In this document: positions 1 through 9,253 of the stretch, piece after piece
Position numbering within the stretch: position 1 is the stretch's first letter
How the letters are laid out: every line of letters starts with the position of its first letter
DNA from: CAVTWD01 sp963738325
GTDB lineage: Bacteria > Actinomycetota > Acidimicrobiia > Acidimicrobiales > Ilumatobacteraceae
Length of the DNA: 64,000 nt
Direction: 5' to 3'
Assembly: GCA_963738325.1 (NCBI GenBank)
Contig: CAVTWD010000009.1
Coordinates: 372,001 to 436,000, forward strand
Position numbers and translations under genes: made by a program
Notes under the pieces: generated by a model
Databases searched by the model: none
The model's input: the letters and a program-made list of their open reading frames with translations, nothing else
Told to the model about the DNA's origin: nothing

Positions 1-63
1 CATCGCTTCGAGCGCAAGGTCTCTTGGGGTGCACGCTGTGCTCATCGGGAGGAGCTCTTCACC

Positions 64-273
64 GTGGCGAGTGTCCCGGCCATGACCCGGTTGCGTATGC
101 CCGAACGGGCCGTCCTCGACACGCTGATCGACGCCGGCTGCGCTCGCAGCCGCAGCGAGGCGCTGGCCTGGTGCGTCCGGCTGGTCGGCCGGCATCAGAG
201 CGAATGGATCGACCAGCTTCGTGAGGCGATGGCCCACGTCGAGAAGGTGCGGGCCGAGGGCCCCGAGGTCTAG
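64..273 (+). CDS. Small ribbon-helix-helix-like protein
   Basis: Encodes 69 residues from a GTG start, with a GGAGG-like sequence about 10 bases upstream. The middle has the pattern of a small ribbon-helix-helix DNA-binding protein: a short strand, a helix, a turn rich in Arg/Ser, then a second helix followed by a charged tail. No function can be assigned. The gene stands alone near the window edge, so its operon context cannot be seen. The fold is an inference from the residue pattern. Confidence 0.5.
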   Translation: MASVPAMTRLRMPERAVLDTLIDAGCARSRSEALAWCVRLVGRHQSEWIDQLREAMAHVEKVRAEGPEV

Positions 274-307
274 AGGGTCTCGAGCGGGGGGCTGGCCGCG
301 CCGGCGA

Positions 308-1103
308 TCACGCCGAGGCGGTGGCGGCGAGCCGCTCGGCCTTCTGCGCGTCGGCCTGCGCGGCGATGGCGTCGATCTCCTCTGTGTCGAAGCCGGCGAG
401 CTCGCGGAAGCGTCGGGCCAGGCGGATCCCGGCGTCACGCTCCTCACCCCGCAGGCCCCGGAAGTTGAACAGCCCGTCGACGGTCTTCTGGAACTCCAGG
501 GCCCGCTGGCGGCGGTCCAGATCGTCCTTGGTGACCTCGCGGAGCCACGTGGAACCCATCTTCACGTGGGTGACCTCGTCGGCCAGCATCCAGTCCTCGC
601 AGAAGCGCAGCACGGGATCCTGCATCTCGTCGCCGAAGTCGCGCATGGTCGTGAAGACGTCGATGGCGAGGCCTTCGAGGGCGCGGTTCACCCCGGCCAG
701 CCGGAACACCGGGTCGGGATGGCAGGCGGCCTCGAAGAGGGTGACCGCTTCGCTGTACTCACCGATCTCGGTGCCCATGTGGTCACCGAGCTTGATGGAG
801 ATCTCGCACGTGACGGGCTTCGTCCCAGCACTGACGAGCCATGTCGAGCTTGAGTCCGAAGGGGATCTCGCTGCCGGGGTAGTAGTCGTACGTCGTGCGC
901 CCCGCGCCTTCGAGGGCTTGCACCTCGCCGACGAAGATGCCGTGCATCTGGCGTCGGGCACGATCGGCGACGTCGTCCGCGCCGGGGTTCATGCGCCGGT
1001 CCTCGCCGAGCCCAGGTCGCTGATCGGCGAACCGCTCAGCGGTCGTGATGCGCTGGAAGCGCGAGTCTCGGGCGAGGGTGTCAGGAGGAAGCAGCCGCCG
1101 CAT
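308..1103 (-). pseudogene. Ferritin-like protein (DUF455 type), frameshifted
   Basis: Two overlapping frames together make one protein of about 265 residues. The upstream part ends in WDEARHV and the downstream part resumes as EISIKLGDHMG. The frames meet at about position 806, where one extra base sits between the His-Val codons and the next Glu codon. Iron-ligand motifs of ferritin-like proteins are visible: E-A-R-H near residue 98 and D-E-V-T-H-V further on. The DUF455 assignment rests on these motifs. One indel could be a real mutation or an assembly error. Confidence 0.6.
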
Positions 1104-1127
1104 GCGAGAAGCGTACCGGCCAGTGGG

Positions 1128-1625
1128 TCAGCCCGGCCTGGCCTGATCGATACGTTCGGTGAGGGCCTCGATCGCTTTCGTCAATCCCTCCAAGCGGTCC
1201 TCGAGATCCTCGTTGGTGACGACATCGGCCATCGTCACGCGGATGCTGGCAATCTCGCGGGCGAGGAACTCGGTGTCGGCCTGCGTCCGCGCGTAGATCG
1301 AGCGGTCGCGCTCGGTGGCGGCTCGGTCACGCACTTCCTGGCGGTTCTGCGCCAGCAGGATGAGCGGGGCGGCGTAGGCGGCCTGCGTCGAGAAGAGGAG
1401 GTTGAGGAGGATGAACGGGTAGGGGTCGAACGCGTTCGAGCCCCTGACGGCGTTCGCGAAGATCCAGATGACCACGAGGATCGTCTGGATCACCAGGTAG
1501 CGGGCCGTGCCGAAGTACCGAGCTATGCCCTCGGAGAAGTCCCCGAACGCCTCAGGGTCGTAGTGGATGCCGAAGTTCAGGCGCCGGCTCCCGCGGGGCG
1601 CCGAGAGGTCTTCCCGCCGCTTCAC
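1128..1625 (-). CDS. DUF1003 membrane protein
   Basis: Encodes 165 residues from a GTG start that overlaps the stop of the upstream MgtE-like gene (GTGA, 1622-1625). Two hydrophobic segments, one around IQTILVVIWIFANAV and one around LLFSTQAAYAAPLILL, are followed by a charged coiled-coil tail with the RDR and ETRE-like repeats usual in DUF1003. The family has no proven function. In actinobacteria it is commonly found directly behind an MgtE-N/CBS gene, as here, so translational coupling and a role in divalent metal handling are likely but inferred. Confidence 0.85.
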   Translation of the reverse strand: MKRREDLSAPRGSRRLNFGIHYDPEAFGDFSEGIARYFGTARYLVIQTILVVIWIFANAVRGSNAFDPYPFILLNLLFSTQAAYAAPLILLAQNRQEVRDRAATERDRSIYARTQADTEFLAREIASIRVTMADVVTNEDLEDRLEGLTKAIEALTERIDQARPG

Positions 1626-2845
1626 GACGTCCTGCTCATCGGTCGCTGTCGCTGGCGCCAGCCGGCGGGCAGGCTGCGGTCGAGCACGTCGTCGACCGTG
1701 ATCGCGCCGAGCAGGCGATCCTGGTCGTCGGCGACCGGCAGGGCCATGAGGTTGTAGGCGGCCAACCGTTCGGCGACCTCGCGTTCCAGCGTGTCGGGGA
1801 GCACCGCGGGCTCGACGACGAGGCAGCGCGACAACTGCATCGAGGGAGCCTCCCGGAGGAGACGCTGGAAGTGGACGACCCCGAGGTAGCGGCCCGTGGG
1901 AGGCACCCACGGTGGTTGGGAGACGAAGACCTGGGCGGCCACCGAGACGAGCCAGTCCGGCTCTCGGATGCGGGCGAGGGCTTCGGCCACCGTGTCGTGC
2001 GGGCCCATGATGATCACGTCCGGGTTCATCAGCCCGCCGGCGGTACCCTCGCCGTAGGAGAGCAGCCGGCGCAGCGTGCCGGCGTCGTCGGCGTCCATGG
2101 CGTCGAGCACCTTGGTGCGTTGCTCGCCAGGCATCTCGGCCAGCAGGTCGGCGGCGTCGTCGTACTCCATCTCCTCGAGCACGCCCACGAGCCGCTCGAG
2201 GTCGAGCTCTTCGATGAGGCGCAGCTGTTCCGCTTCGGTGAGCTCCTCCAGCAGATCGGCGAGCCGCTCGTCCTCCATGGCCTCCGCCAGTTGCTGGCGG
2301 TGAGTGAGGGGGAGGTTGCGCACGAGGTGGGCCACATCGCTCGGATGCAGGTCCCGCAGCCGGGCCGCTTCGGCGGCCACCTCGGTGGTGATGAAGAGCT
2401 GGGGAACCTCGTCCCAGTCGACGACGCGATACGACTGACGCCGCCGCAGCGGCGAGCGCTTGCCGAGGCGGACCTTGGCGATCTCCCATGACGAGGGCCG
2501 CTCCGGGACCGGCCTCAACGCGATGTCGCTGACGGTCTCCTCGCCGAGGCGGCGGTCGAGCAGATCGCCTTTGACGAGGAGCTCCCCTGGGCGCTGCTTG
2601 AACGGGTTGAGGTCGACGTCCCAGGAACGCAGCCTGGCCCCGTCGCCCTCGAGGCTCGCGACCCGGGCCGCGTTCACGAGGATGCGGCGACGCTGCGCGA
2701 CGGCCACGAACCCGAGAACTTCGGGCGGCTCGCCCTTGGCACCGGGGGTCAAGAGAATGTCGTCGAGCTTGCCGATGCCTTCGCCCTCGGCGTCGAGCAG
2801 TGGGAGTTGCATGACCCGATAGGCGTAGATCAGGTCGCCGGCCAC
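1622..2845 (-). CDS. MgtE N-terminal and CBS domain protein
   Basis: Encodes 407 residues from GTG. The N-terminal 90 residues resemble a PRC-barrel. Residues about 160-280 are acidic helical repeats of the MgtE-N superhelix (LLEELTEAEQLRLIEEL and similar). Residues about 285-400 form a CBS pair. There are no transmembrane helices, so this is not a magnesium channel itself but a soluble protein built from the sensor part of MgtE. It is translationally coupled to the downstream DUF1003 gene. A role as a magnesium or nucleotide sensor is inferred. Confidence 0.85.
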   Translation of the reverse strand: MAGDLIYAYRVMQLPLLDAEGEGIGKLDDILLTPGAKGEPPEVLGFVAVAQRRRILVNAARVASLEGDGARLRSWDVDLNPFKQRPGELLVKGDLLDRRLGEETVSDIALRPVPERPSSWEIAKVRLGKRSPLRRRQSYRVVDWDEVPQLFITTEVAAEAARLRDLHPSDVAHLVRNLPLTHRQQLAEAMEDERLADLLEELTEAEQLRLIEELDLERLVGVLEEMEYDDAADLLAEMPGEQRTKVLDAMDADDAGTLRRLLSYGEGTAGGLMNPDVIIMGPHDTVAEALARIREPDWLVSVAAQVFVSQPPWVPPTGRYLGVVHFQRLLREAPSMQLSRCLVVEPAVLPDTLEREVAERLAAYNLMALPVADDQDRLLGAITVDDVLDRSLPAGWRQRQRPMSRTS

Positions 2846-2951
2846 GGCCGGGAACGCTAGTCGAGCCGTTCCCTCGCACCTTGGAGCTCGTGCCGTGGCT
2901 CGCGGCTGTGGGCCGGCGCAATGGGGCGAACGTTGCCGGTCACGGCACCAC

Positions 2952-3704
2952 TTACCAGTGGGCGGCGAGCGCCAGCAGTCCGACAGTTTCCGTCATCACA
3001 CCGGCGGCGCCCAGGACGTCGCCGGTGATGCCACCGAGGCGCCGGCGGGCCAGCGTCAGGACAGCCCCTCCGGCGAGCAGCCCGATCCCCAGGCCGGCGA
3101 GACCGACTACGCCGCGGCCCACCACGGGGAGGGCGATGGCGAGGGGCAAGCCGGTAGCGAGTGCCGGCCAGGGTCGAGCATTGGCGAAGCGGGCGCTGAG
3201 GCCGCCGGGCCGAGCCGAGGGCAGCACCGTGACGGCCACGGCCATGAGCGTTCGGCTTGCCGCCCAGAGCCCCGCGGTCACCGCGACGGCGCGGACGCCG
3301 GTGGGAAGACCGAGGAGCCCGGCGGTGCGAGCCAGGAGCGTGACCCCGACGGCGACCACGCCGAAGGCGCCGAGGGCCGGATCCGCCATGGCCGCCAAGC
3401 GGCGATCCCGGTCGATGGCGGGCAGCAGGCCGTCCGCGGTGTCGGCCACGCCGTCGAGATGGAGGAGACCGGTCAGGGCGAGGTCGACGGTGAGCGCGAG
3501 CACCGCGGCGACGAACGGTGACCAAGCGCGGTCGGAGAGCCACCATGTGAGACCGACGAGGGCGCCCAGGGCCGCTCCGACCGGCCCGAACCAGGCGAGG
3601 GCGCTCGGCTCGGGCGGGGCCGGCCCTCCCACGACGGTGAGGAACCCCACCGCGCTCGCGCATGCTCTGGCGAATCGCCGGCGATTCGCCGGAGCATGTC
3701 TCAT
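2952..3704 (-). CDS. cobS: Adenosylcobinamide-GDP ribazoletransferase
   Basis: Encodes a 250-residue integral membrane enzyme that joins adenosylcobinamide-GDP and alpha-ribazole, the last assembly step of cobalamin. The family signature HLDGVADTADGL lies near residue 82, and several Gly/Ala/Leu-rich membrane helices follow. The start overlaps the cobU stop by four bases (3701-3704). The enzyme makes the same cofactor that the B12-binding regulator at 38.6 kb would use, but the two loci are not linked. Confidence 0.93.
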   Translation of the reverse strand: MRHAPANRRRFARACASAVGFLTVVGGPAPPEPSALAWFGPVGAALGALVGLTWWLSDRAWSPFVAAVLALTVDLALTGLLHLDGVADTADGLLPAIDRDRRLAAMADPALGAFGVVAVGVTLLARTAGLLGLPTGVRAVAVTAGLWAASRTLMAVAVTVLPSARPGGLSARFANARPWPALATGLPLAIALPVVGRGVVGLAGLGIGLLAGGAVLTLARRRLGGITGDVLGAAGVMTETVGLLALAAHW

Positions 3705-4207
3705 TCCTGAACCGGGGGCAGCGAGAGGCTTCGGCCGGCCACGACCAGCAGCACCTCGTCCGCCACCATCGAGACGGCTTGGTTCAGGGTGCCGAGACGG
3801 TCGGTGAACATCCGGCCCGCCTCAGTGGATGGGTGGACGCACCAGCCCACCTCCTCGGTCACCAATACGGTCGCGCCCGATCGGGCCCGCAGCGCGTTGA
3901 GCAACTCCTCCGCGCGGGCCTCGATCCCCGGCTGGCGCTGAGCGGCCACCAGCCACGACCCCAACGAATCGACGAGGGCGGTCCCTCCTGGATGGTTCCG
4001 GAGCACGGCAGGCAGGTCGGAGCCTGCCTCGAGCGTCGTCCAGCTCGGGGGACGCCTGGCCCGATGCGCGGCGATGCGAGCGGCCATGGCCTCGTCGGTC
4101 ACCTCCCCGCAGGCCACGTAGAGGTGGGGCTCCGGTTGCGCGGCGGCGATCCGCTCGGCGACGGCCGACTTCCCGGATCTCGTCCCTCCCAGCACGAGCG
4201 TGATCAC
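3701..4207 (-). CDS. cobU: Adenosylcobinamide kinase / guanylyltransferase
   Basis: Encodes 168 residues. The first residues contain the nucleotide-binding P-loop LGGTRSGKS, diagnostic of CobU/CobP, and the protein has the usual size. It phosphorylates adenosylcobinamide and then transfers GMP to it, giving the substrate for CobS, whose gene follows with a 4-base overlap. No cobT or other cobalamin genes are next to the pair. This suggests either a corrinoid-salvage role or dispersed pathway genes. Confidence 0.93.
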   Translation of the reverse strand: MITLVLGGTRSGKSAVAERIAAAQPEPHLYVACGEVTDEAMAARIAAHRARRPPSWTTLEAGSDLPAVLRNHPGGTALVDSLGSWLVAAQRQPGIEARAEELLNALRARSGATVLVTEEVGWCVHPSTEAGRMFTDRLGTLNQAVSMVADEVLLVVAGRSLSLPPVQE

Positions 4208-4332
4208 GGCGGCCGACCGTACCGAGCGGGCCCGGGGGCCGTCCCGACCTCGGCCGACCTTGGTCGCCGACCGACCCGGCGGTCGCCTGACGCCGCTCGA
4301 CTGGCCGGACCCACAGTCGCAGGCGACCGTCG

Positions 4333-5313
4333 CTACGGCAGCGCCTTGCTCAACACCTCGCCGGCCAGGGCCACCGCGCCGAGGTCGTGGGCGTCGGGCA
4401 TGTTGAAGATCAGCCCGTCGCAGCCCGCGTCCACCAACTCTTGGACCCGGGCGCTGATCTCGTCAGGCCCGCCGAGGTCGAACATGGCGCCCACCTGGTT
4501 GCGGGCCTCTTCGGGAAGCGAGGCGAAATCCATCCCCCGGGCGGCGAGGAAGGCATCCCGCTTCGCCTCGGCCTCGCCGGGATCACGACCGAGCACCAGC
4601 GTGCCGAGCCGGGTGCGAGTGATCGATCGAGGGTCGCGTCCGGCCCGCTCGCAGTGTTCGTCGAGGACGGCGTTCTTGCGCCGGACCACGTCGGCCGGTC
4701 CGAAGAAGTTGCACGCATCCCCGTACTGGGCCACGAGCCGCAACGTCTTGCGCTCGCCGCCCCCGCCGATCAATACCTTCGGCCCGCCCGCCTGGATGGG
4801 CTTGGGGATGTTGTAGGCGTCCCGGATCGTGTACCACTTGCCGTCGAACGAGGTCGTGTGGTTCACGAACATGCTCTTGACGATCTGCAGCACCTCCTCG
4901 AGCTTCTCGAAGCGCTCGCCGAACGTGCCGAACTCGTACCCGTAGGCGAGGTGCTCCGCCTCGAACCACGCCGCGCCGATGCCCCAGAGGGCGCGGCCGC
5001 CAGAGATCACGTCGAGGGTTGACAACTCCTTGGCCAACAGCCCCGGGTTGCGGTAGGTGACACCTCCGACGAGCGCGCCCAGCTTGATCGTGCGCGTGCG
5101 CGCCGCGAGGGCCGACAGCAACGTGTAGGCCTCGAGCATGTTCTGGTCGGGTCGGCCCAGCATCGGCAGTTGGTAGAAGTGGTCCATCACGAAGAGCGAG
5201 TCGAAACCGGCGTCCTCGGCCGTCCGGGCGACGTCGCTCAGGTGCTCGAAGAGCGCGCCGGTGTCGGTGTCGGGAAAGTCGAAGCTCGGAAGCTGCAGAC
5301 CGCGTCGGATCAT
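4333..5313 (-). CDS. LLM-class F420-dependent oxidoreductase
   Basis: Encodes 326 residues with a luciferase-like TIM-barrel pattern: RTAEDAGFDSLFVMDHF near residue 32, then ARTRTIKLGALVGGVTYRNP and the conserved GRALWGIGAAWFEAEH. These are typical of the actinobacterial F420-dependent LLM family rather than FMN luciferases. The substrate cannot be read from sequence. The gene is monocistronic and divergent from the broken D-aminoacylase at 5400. Confidence 0.85.
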   Translation of the reverse strand: MIRRGLQLPSFDFPDTDTGALFEHLSDVARTAEDAGFDSLFVMDHFYQLPMLGRPDQNMLEAYTLLSALAARTRTIKLGALVGGVTYRNPGLLAKELSTLDVISGGRALWGIGAAWFEAEHLAYGYEFGTFGERFEKLEEVLQIVKSMFVNHTTSFDGKWYTIRDAYNIPKPIQAGGPKVLIGGGGERKTLRLVAQYGDACNFFGPADVVRRKNAVLDEHCERAGRDPRSITRTRLGTLVLGRDPGEAEAKRDAFLAARGMDFASLPEEARNQVGAMFDLGGPDEISARVQELVDAGCDGLIFNMPDAHDLGAVALAGEVLSKALP

Positions 5314-5399
5314 GCGCGCACGCTACCGGCGCGGCGACTTGGTGCCACCCCACCTGAGGCGACCGGACTGCAGGGGCCGGTCGAGCTCGGGAGTGCACC

Positions 5400-7091
5400 G
5401 TGGGAGCTGATCTCGTCATCCGTAACGGCCTCGTCGTGGACGGCACCGGAGCCCCGAGTCGGCACGGCGACGTCGTGATCGAGGGCGACCGGATCGTGGC
5501 CGTCGAGGAGCGCTACGACGGACCCGCCATCCGCTCGCTCGACGCCGACGGCCATGTCGTGACGCCCGGCCTCGTAGACATCCACACCCACCTCGACGCG
5601 CAACTGGCGTGGGATCCGCTGCCCACCTCGAGCTGCTGGCACGGCGTGAGCAGCGTCGTGCTCGGCAACTGTGGCATGACCTTCGCGCCCGTGAGGGCGA
5701 ACGACCGCGAGGTGCTGGCGGAGATGATGGAGAGCGTCGAGGACATCCCGCGCGATGCGATCCTCGACGGGCTGCCGTGGGACTGGTCCACGTACGGCGA
5801 GTACCTCGGATGGCTCGAGCGGATCGCGAAGGGGCTGAACGTCGGGGGCATGGTCGGCCACTGCGCCGTACGAGTGGCGGCGATGGGCGTGCGCAGCCTC
5901 GACGAAGCCGCCGCGTCGCCGGACGACATCGCCACCATCACCGAGCTCCTCGACGAGGCCATCGGCTCCGGCGCCCTCGGATTCTCGACCTCGCGCACGC
6001 TCTTGCACCGGGCACCCGACGGACGACCCGTTCCCGGGACGTGGGCGACGCCGGAAGAGCTGTTGGCCATCGGCGACGTCCTGGGCCGCCACCGACGGGG
6101 TGTCTTCGAAGCCGTGGCGCGACTCGGGGAGCGCGACACCGAGGAGCTCCCCAACACCCGTGCCGAGATCGGCGTGGATGGGCGAGCTCTCGCGCCGGTC
6201 GGGCCGCCCGCTGACCTTCGGCCTGACGCAGTCGGACCGACGGCCTGGCCTGTACGCGCAGGTCGTCGCTCCTTGCCAAGGAGGAGAACGCCCGCGGCGC
6301 GAACCTCCGCCCGCAGACGACAGCGCGCGGCGTCGGCTTGCTGTTCTCACTCGCCAACCGCACGCCCTTCGACCGGGCCGCCGCGTGCTGAGATCTGCAC
6401 GACCTCTCGCTCGGGGAGAAGCTCGCCGTGCTGGCCGATCCGACCCGCCGCGCCGAACTGATCGCCGCCGCCGAGTCGGAACCGCCTCCCCTCGATCTCC
6501 GCCAGGGTCTTCGTGCTGCCGCCCGGGCCGGCTCGTTACGACGCCCGCCCGGAGGACTCCCTCGCCGCCCACGCCGAACGGCGCGGGCGTCACGAAGGCA
6601 GAGAGGTACATCGACCTCAACCTCGAGCAGTCCGCCAGCCTCGTGTGCAACCTGCCGTTCCTCAACCAACGGCTCAGCGCCGTCGAGGAGATCACGATCC
6701 CGTCGTGACTCTCGGGCTGGCTGACGCCGGCGCCCACGTGGGCGAGATCATGGACTCGAGTCAGCCCACGTTCTATTTGACCTACTGGGTGCGGGAACGG
6801 GAGCGCTGGAGCCTCGAGGAGGCGGTGCGCCGGCTGACCTCCGACACGGCCGCGCTCTTCGGCATCCACGACCGCGGCGTGCTGCGCCCGGGTGCTTACG
6901 CCGACGTCAACGTGTTCGACCTCGACGGCATGGTGCTGCACCAGCCCGAGTACGTCCACGACTTCCCCAGGGGCGCCGGCCGGTACGTGCAGCGCGCCGA
7001 CGGCTACGCGTGGACCGTGGTGAACGGCGAAGTCTTCATGGACCACGGCCGCCACACCGGTGCGTTTGCTGGGCGGCTGCTACAGGCGTGA
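5400..7091 (+). pseudogene. D-aminoacylase / amidohydrolase, many frameshifts
   Basis: The first 255 residues are a clean N-acyl-D-amino-acid deacylase: DIHTHLDAQL provides the metal-binding His pair and VVLGNCGMTFAPVR follows. The coding signal then jumps frame near 6170 and near 6265, meets an in-frame TGA at 6389, jumps again before 6513, and leaves and re-enters one frame between 6590 and 6710. It ends with LGLADAGAHVGEI and an intact C-terminal metal-dependent hydrolase tail. At least five lesions make a working protein impossible as written. It is a decayed gene or a region of poor base calling. Confidence 0.75.
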
Positions 7092-7216
7092 TCGCCAACG
7101 CAGTGAGAGCCAGCGCAGGGCCGCGTCGGCAGGCCGACTCGGGCGGCGGGTGGTTCTCGATCGAGGTGGAGGGCGACGGGGAGTAGGCGGCGTCGACTCG
7201 ACGCCATCGCGATGAC

Positions 7217-7402
7217 CTAGGAGCCGGCTCGGAGCGCTTCGATGTCGGTCAGCGACACGAATCGGTCCTCGATGTCGTCCACCACCAACCAGAGGCTGCG
7301 GCGGTTGACGTTGAGGAGCCGGCCGTGGTCGTGGCCGCCGTCGTAGCGATCGATGTCGATCTCCCGTCCGATCAGTCGCTTCAGGATTTGGTGCTCCGGC
7401 AT
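7217..7402 (-). CDS. Small conserved-looking hypothetical protein
   Basis: Encodes 61 residues beginning MPEHQILKRL. It contains GGHDHGRLLNVNRRSLWLVV and an acidic end, the look of a small beta-rich protein. The family is not recognised. It sits between the broken amidohydrolase and the dioxygenase gene and shares no operon with them. Confidence 0.5.
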   Translation of the reverse strand: MPEHQILKRLIGREIDIDRYDGGHDHGRLLNVNRRSLWLVVDDIEDRFVSLTDIEALRAGS

Positions 7403-7616
7403 CGCCCACCTACCCCGAACTGGTACCACCGAACGATCACGGTGTACTGCCTCCAGATACTCCGATGGTGGATGCCGGGGCGCCAGGTCTGTTTGGTCTA
7501 TTCGTTGTGTCGATTGCGTGTAACGCCACTTGGGTCGTTCGCGTTCCCGCCGTGACCCGCCACACGGCGCGCCGGCCGACGACCTGCGCATTTGGAACGA
7601 TGGAGGCGTGGCCGGC

Positions 7617-8348
7617 ATGACCGACGAGGAGCGTTACTCCTTCGACATCCACGGCTTCGTGGTGCGCCGCAACGTTCTCGGGCGGCGCGTCGTCGCCGAG
7701 CTGAACACGGCGTGGGACTCCCTCCAGCTGCCGCGGCCCGGGTCGACGGTGCAGAGCCAGCGGTTCGTAGGCCATCTGGCCCGGGCCCGTTGCTTCCGAG
7801 ACCTTCTCGATCATCCCGCGGTGCTGGACGTGGTGGTCGAGCTGTGCGGGGCCTACGCGCGCCTCGACCACACCTACGGCATCGTGATGGCGCCGGGGAC
7901 GGCGGGACTCGGGTTGCACGGAGGGGGTAGCCCGTTCGACCCCGCGCAGTACTACGTCGTCGCCGGCGGGCAGCCGCGCTGCGGCCTCGTTGCCGCGCTC
8001 TGGTCCCTCGTTGGCTCCGAGCCCGGCGACGGCGGCTTCGCCTGCATCCCCGGGAGCCATCGCGCCGCCTACGAGCTGCCCCGCCGCGTCGGCCTCGACC
8101 ATCCCCTTGTCGTGGAGATCCCGCTCGGCGCCGGTGACGTCATCCTCTTCACCGAGGCTCTCACCCACGGCACCCGCCCGTGGCGCGCCGCTCACGAACG
8201 CCGCGTGCTGGCCTACAAGTACTCGCCGGGCAGCTCGTCGTGGTCGGAGGACCATCGCCTGCCCGACGAGCTGGCTCCCCTGCTGACGCCCCGGCAGCGG
8301 CTGCTGTTCCAGCCCCCTTCCGTCGCCTACCGACGGCCCATCGCCTGA
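7617..8348 (+). CDS. Phytanoyl-CoA dioxygenase family protein
   Basis: Encodes 243 residues. The ATG at 7617 is preferred over an in-frame GTG at 7608 because GGAGG at 7602-7606 is then at a better distance. The PhyH fold is shown by FACIPGSHRAAYELP, followed by a facial-triad His in THGTRPWRAAHERRVLAYKY. These proteins are Fe(II)/2-oxoglutarate oxygenases. The substrate is unknown, and the first His-x-Asp ligand is not obvious. Confidence 0.8.
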   Translation: MTDEERYSFDIHGFVVRRNVLGRRVVAELNTAWDSLQLPRPGSTVQSQRFVGHLARARCFRDLLDHPAVLDVVVELCGAYARLDHTYGIVMAPGTAGLGLHGGGSPFDPAQYYVVAGGQPRCGLVAALWSLVGSEPGDGGFACIPGSHRAAYELPRRVGLDHPLVVEIPLGAGDVILFTEALTHGTRPWRAAHERRVLAYKYSPGSSSWSEDHRLPDELAPLLTPRQRLLFQPPSVAYRRPIA

Positions 8349-8355
8349 GCGCCCT

Positions 8356-8580
8356 TCACGCGGCCAGAGCCTCCGCCAACCCGTCGAGGAAGGCGTGCAC
8401 GTTGCGTCCGAGGTGCTCGAGGTGGTACCCGCCCTCCGGCACGACGACCGTCGGGAGCCGGAGCGCACCGATCTGGCGGCCTTGTTGCTCGAGGCCCTCG
8501 GTGGTCACCTCGAAGTCGCCGAGGGGGTCGTGGGCGTCAGACGAGGTGACGACCAGCACGCCCCCGCACGGTACTGCGGC
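8356..8580 (-). pseudogene. C-terminal stump of a histone-deacetylase-like hydrolase
   Basis: About 70 codons match only the end of HDAC-like amidohydrolases: SSDAHDPLGDFEVT followed by LPTVVVPEGGYHLEHLGRN, which carry the last metal-site and Gly-Tyr motifs. The rest of the enzyme is missing. Upstream sequence in this frame is unrelated, and a different small gene overlaps it, so a deletion or recombination joint lies near 8580. Confidence 0.6.
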
Positions 8581-8722
8581 GTCCCGTGAGCGTTCGGCCG
8601 AGGTGGCCGCAGGTGCAGCGCCACTCGATGGCGATGCCGTCGGCCGTGTTGGTGACCGCGGTGATGTCGTCGAGGCCGAGCAGGACGCGGCGGCCATGGC
8701 GGGGGCAGTGGGGGGCGAGCAT
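8537..8722 (-). CDS. Small Cys/His protein (possible zinc ribbon)
   Basis: Encodes 61 residues starting MLAPHCPRHGRRVLLG. A C-x-x-H pair near the N-terminus and a C-x-C-x-H group near residue 36 could bind one zinc ion. The ATG overlaps the stop of the upstream DinB gene by one base, so the two are likely co-transcribed. The C-terminal 15 residues overlap the HDAC-like stump and may not be the native end. Confidence 0.5.
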   Translation of the reverse strand: MLAPHCPRHGRRVLLGLDDITAVTNTADGIAIEWRCTCGHLGRTLTGRRSTVRGRAGRHLV

Positions 8723-9192
8723 CAGATTCTTCCTTCTCGGGCGCGGCGGATCTGGTCCGCGTGATCGTGAGCGTGGTCGGCGTAGATGACGAGCCAGTCG
8801 CGGACTGAGTACGGCCCACTCTCGGAATGGGTTCCCGCTTGGTCCAGCTGACCCTCGTCGAGGGTGCGGAGAAGGGCGGCGGATGACCTGCGCAGGGCCT
8901 CGAGCACGGCGAGCGACGGCTCGATCGGAAGGTCGTAGCGGAGCGTGCGGGCCCACTCGGCCTCGTCGTACCCGACGATGGTGACGTTGTCCTCGGCCAA
9001 GAGGCGGCGCAGGCGGATGTAGCTGTTCGTCTCTGAATCGGCCAGGTGATGGACGACCTCCCGGGCGGTCCAGTGGTCGGGCGCGGGGCGGCAGTCGAGC
9101 TCGGCCGGAATGGCGGCTGAAAGGGCGCGGCGCACCTCAGCGGGGCCGTCCTCGTAGCGCTCGATCAGTGCGTCGCGATCCACGCAAGCCAT
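8722..9192 (-). CDS. DinB-family protein
   Basis: Encodes a 156-residue four-helix-bundle protein of the DinB/YfiT superfamily. The three metal-ligand histidines fit VVHHLADSETN near residue 49 and ADHAHDHADQIRRAR at the C-terminus, with the typical PAPDHWTAREV before the first. Many relatives are thiol-dependent transferases or have unknown substrates. Its stop overlaps the start of the small Cys/His gene. Confidence 0.85.
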   Translation of the reverse strand: MACVDRDALIERYEDGPAEVRRALSAAIPAELDCRPAPDHWTAREVVHHLADSETNSYIRLRRLLAEDNVTIVGYDEAEWARTLRYDLPIEPSLAVLEALRRSSAALLRTLDEGQLDQAGTHSESGPYSVRDWLVIYADHAHDHADQIRRAREGRI

Positions 9193-9253
9193 GTCCGGCT
9201 GCCGCCCGCTCTTGGCGAGTGGCAGGACAGCCGTTGTGCGCTAGATTCCTGCC

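Noticed and set aside
1128..2921. 597-codon minus-strand frame covering the MgtE-like gene and DUF1003
   Set aside because: Only its last 165 codons are coding (DUF1003). The rest is the wrong frame of the MgtE-N/CBS gene.
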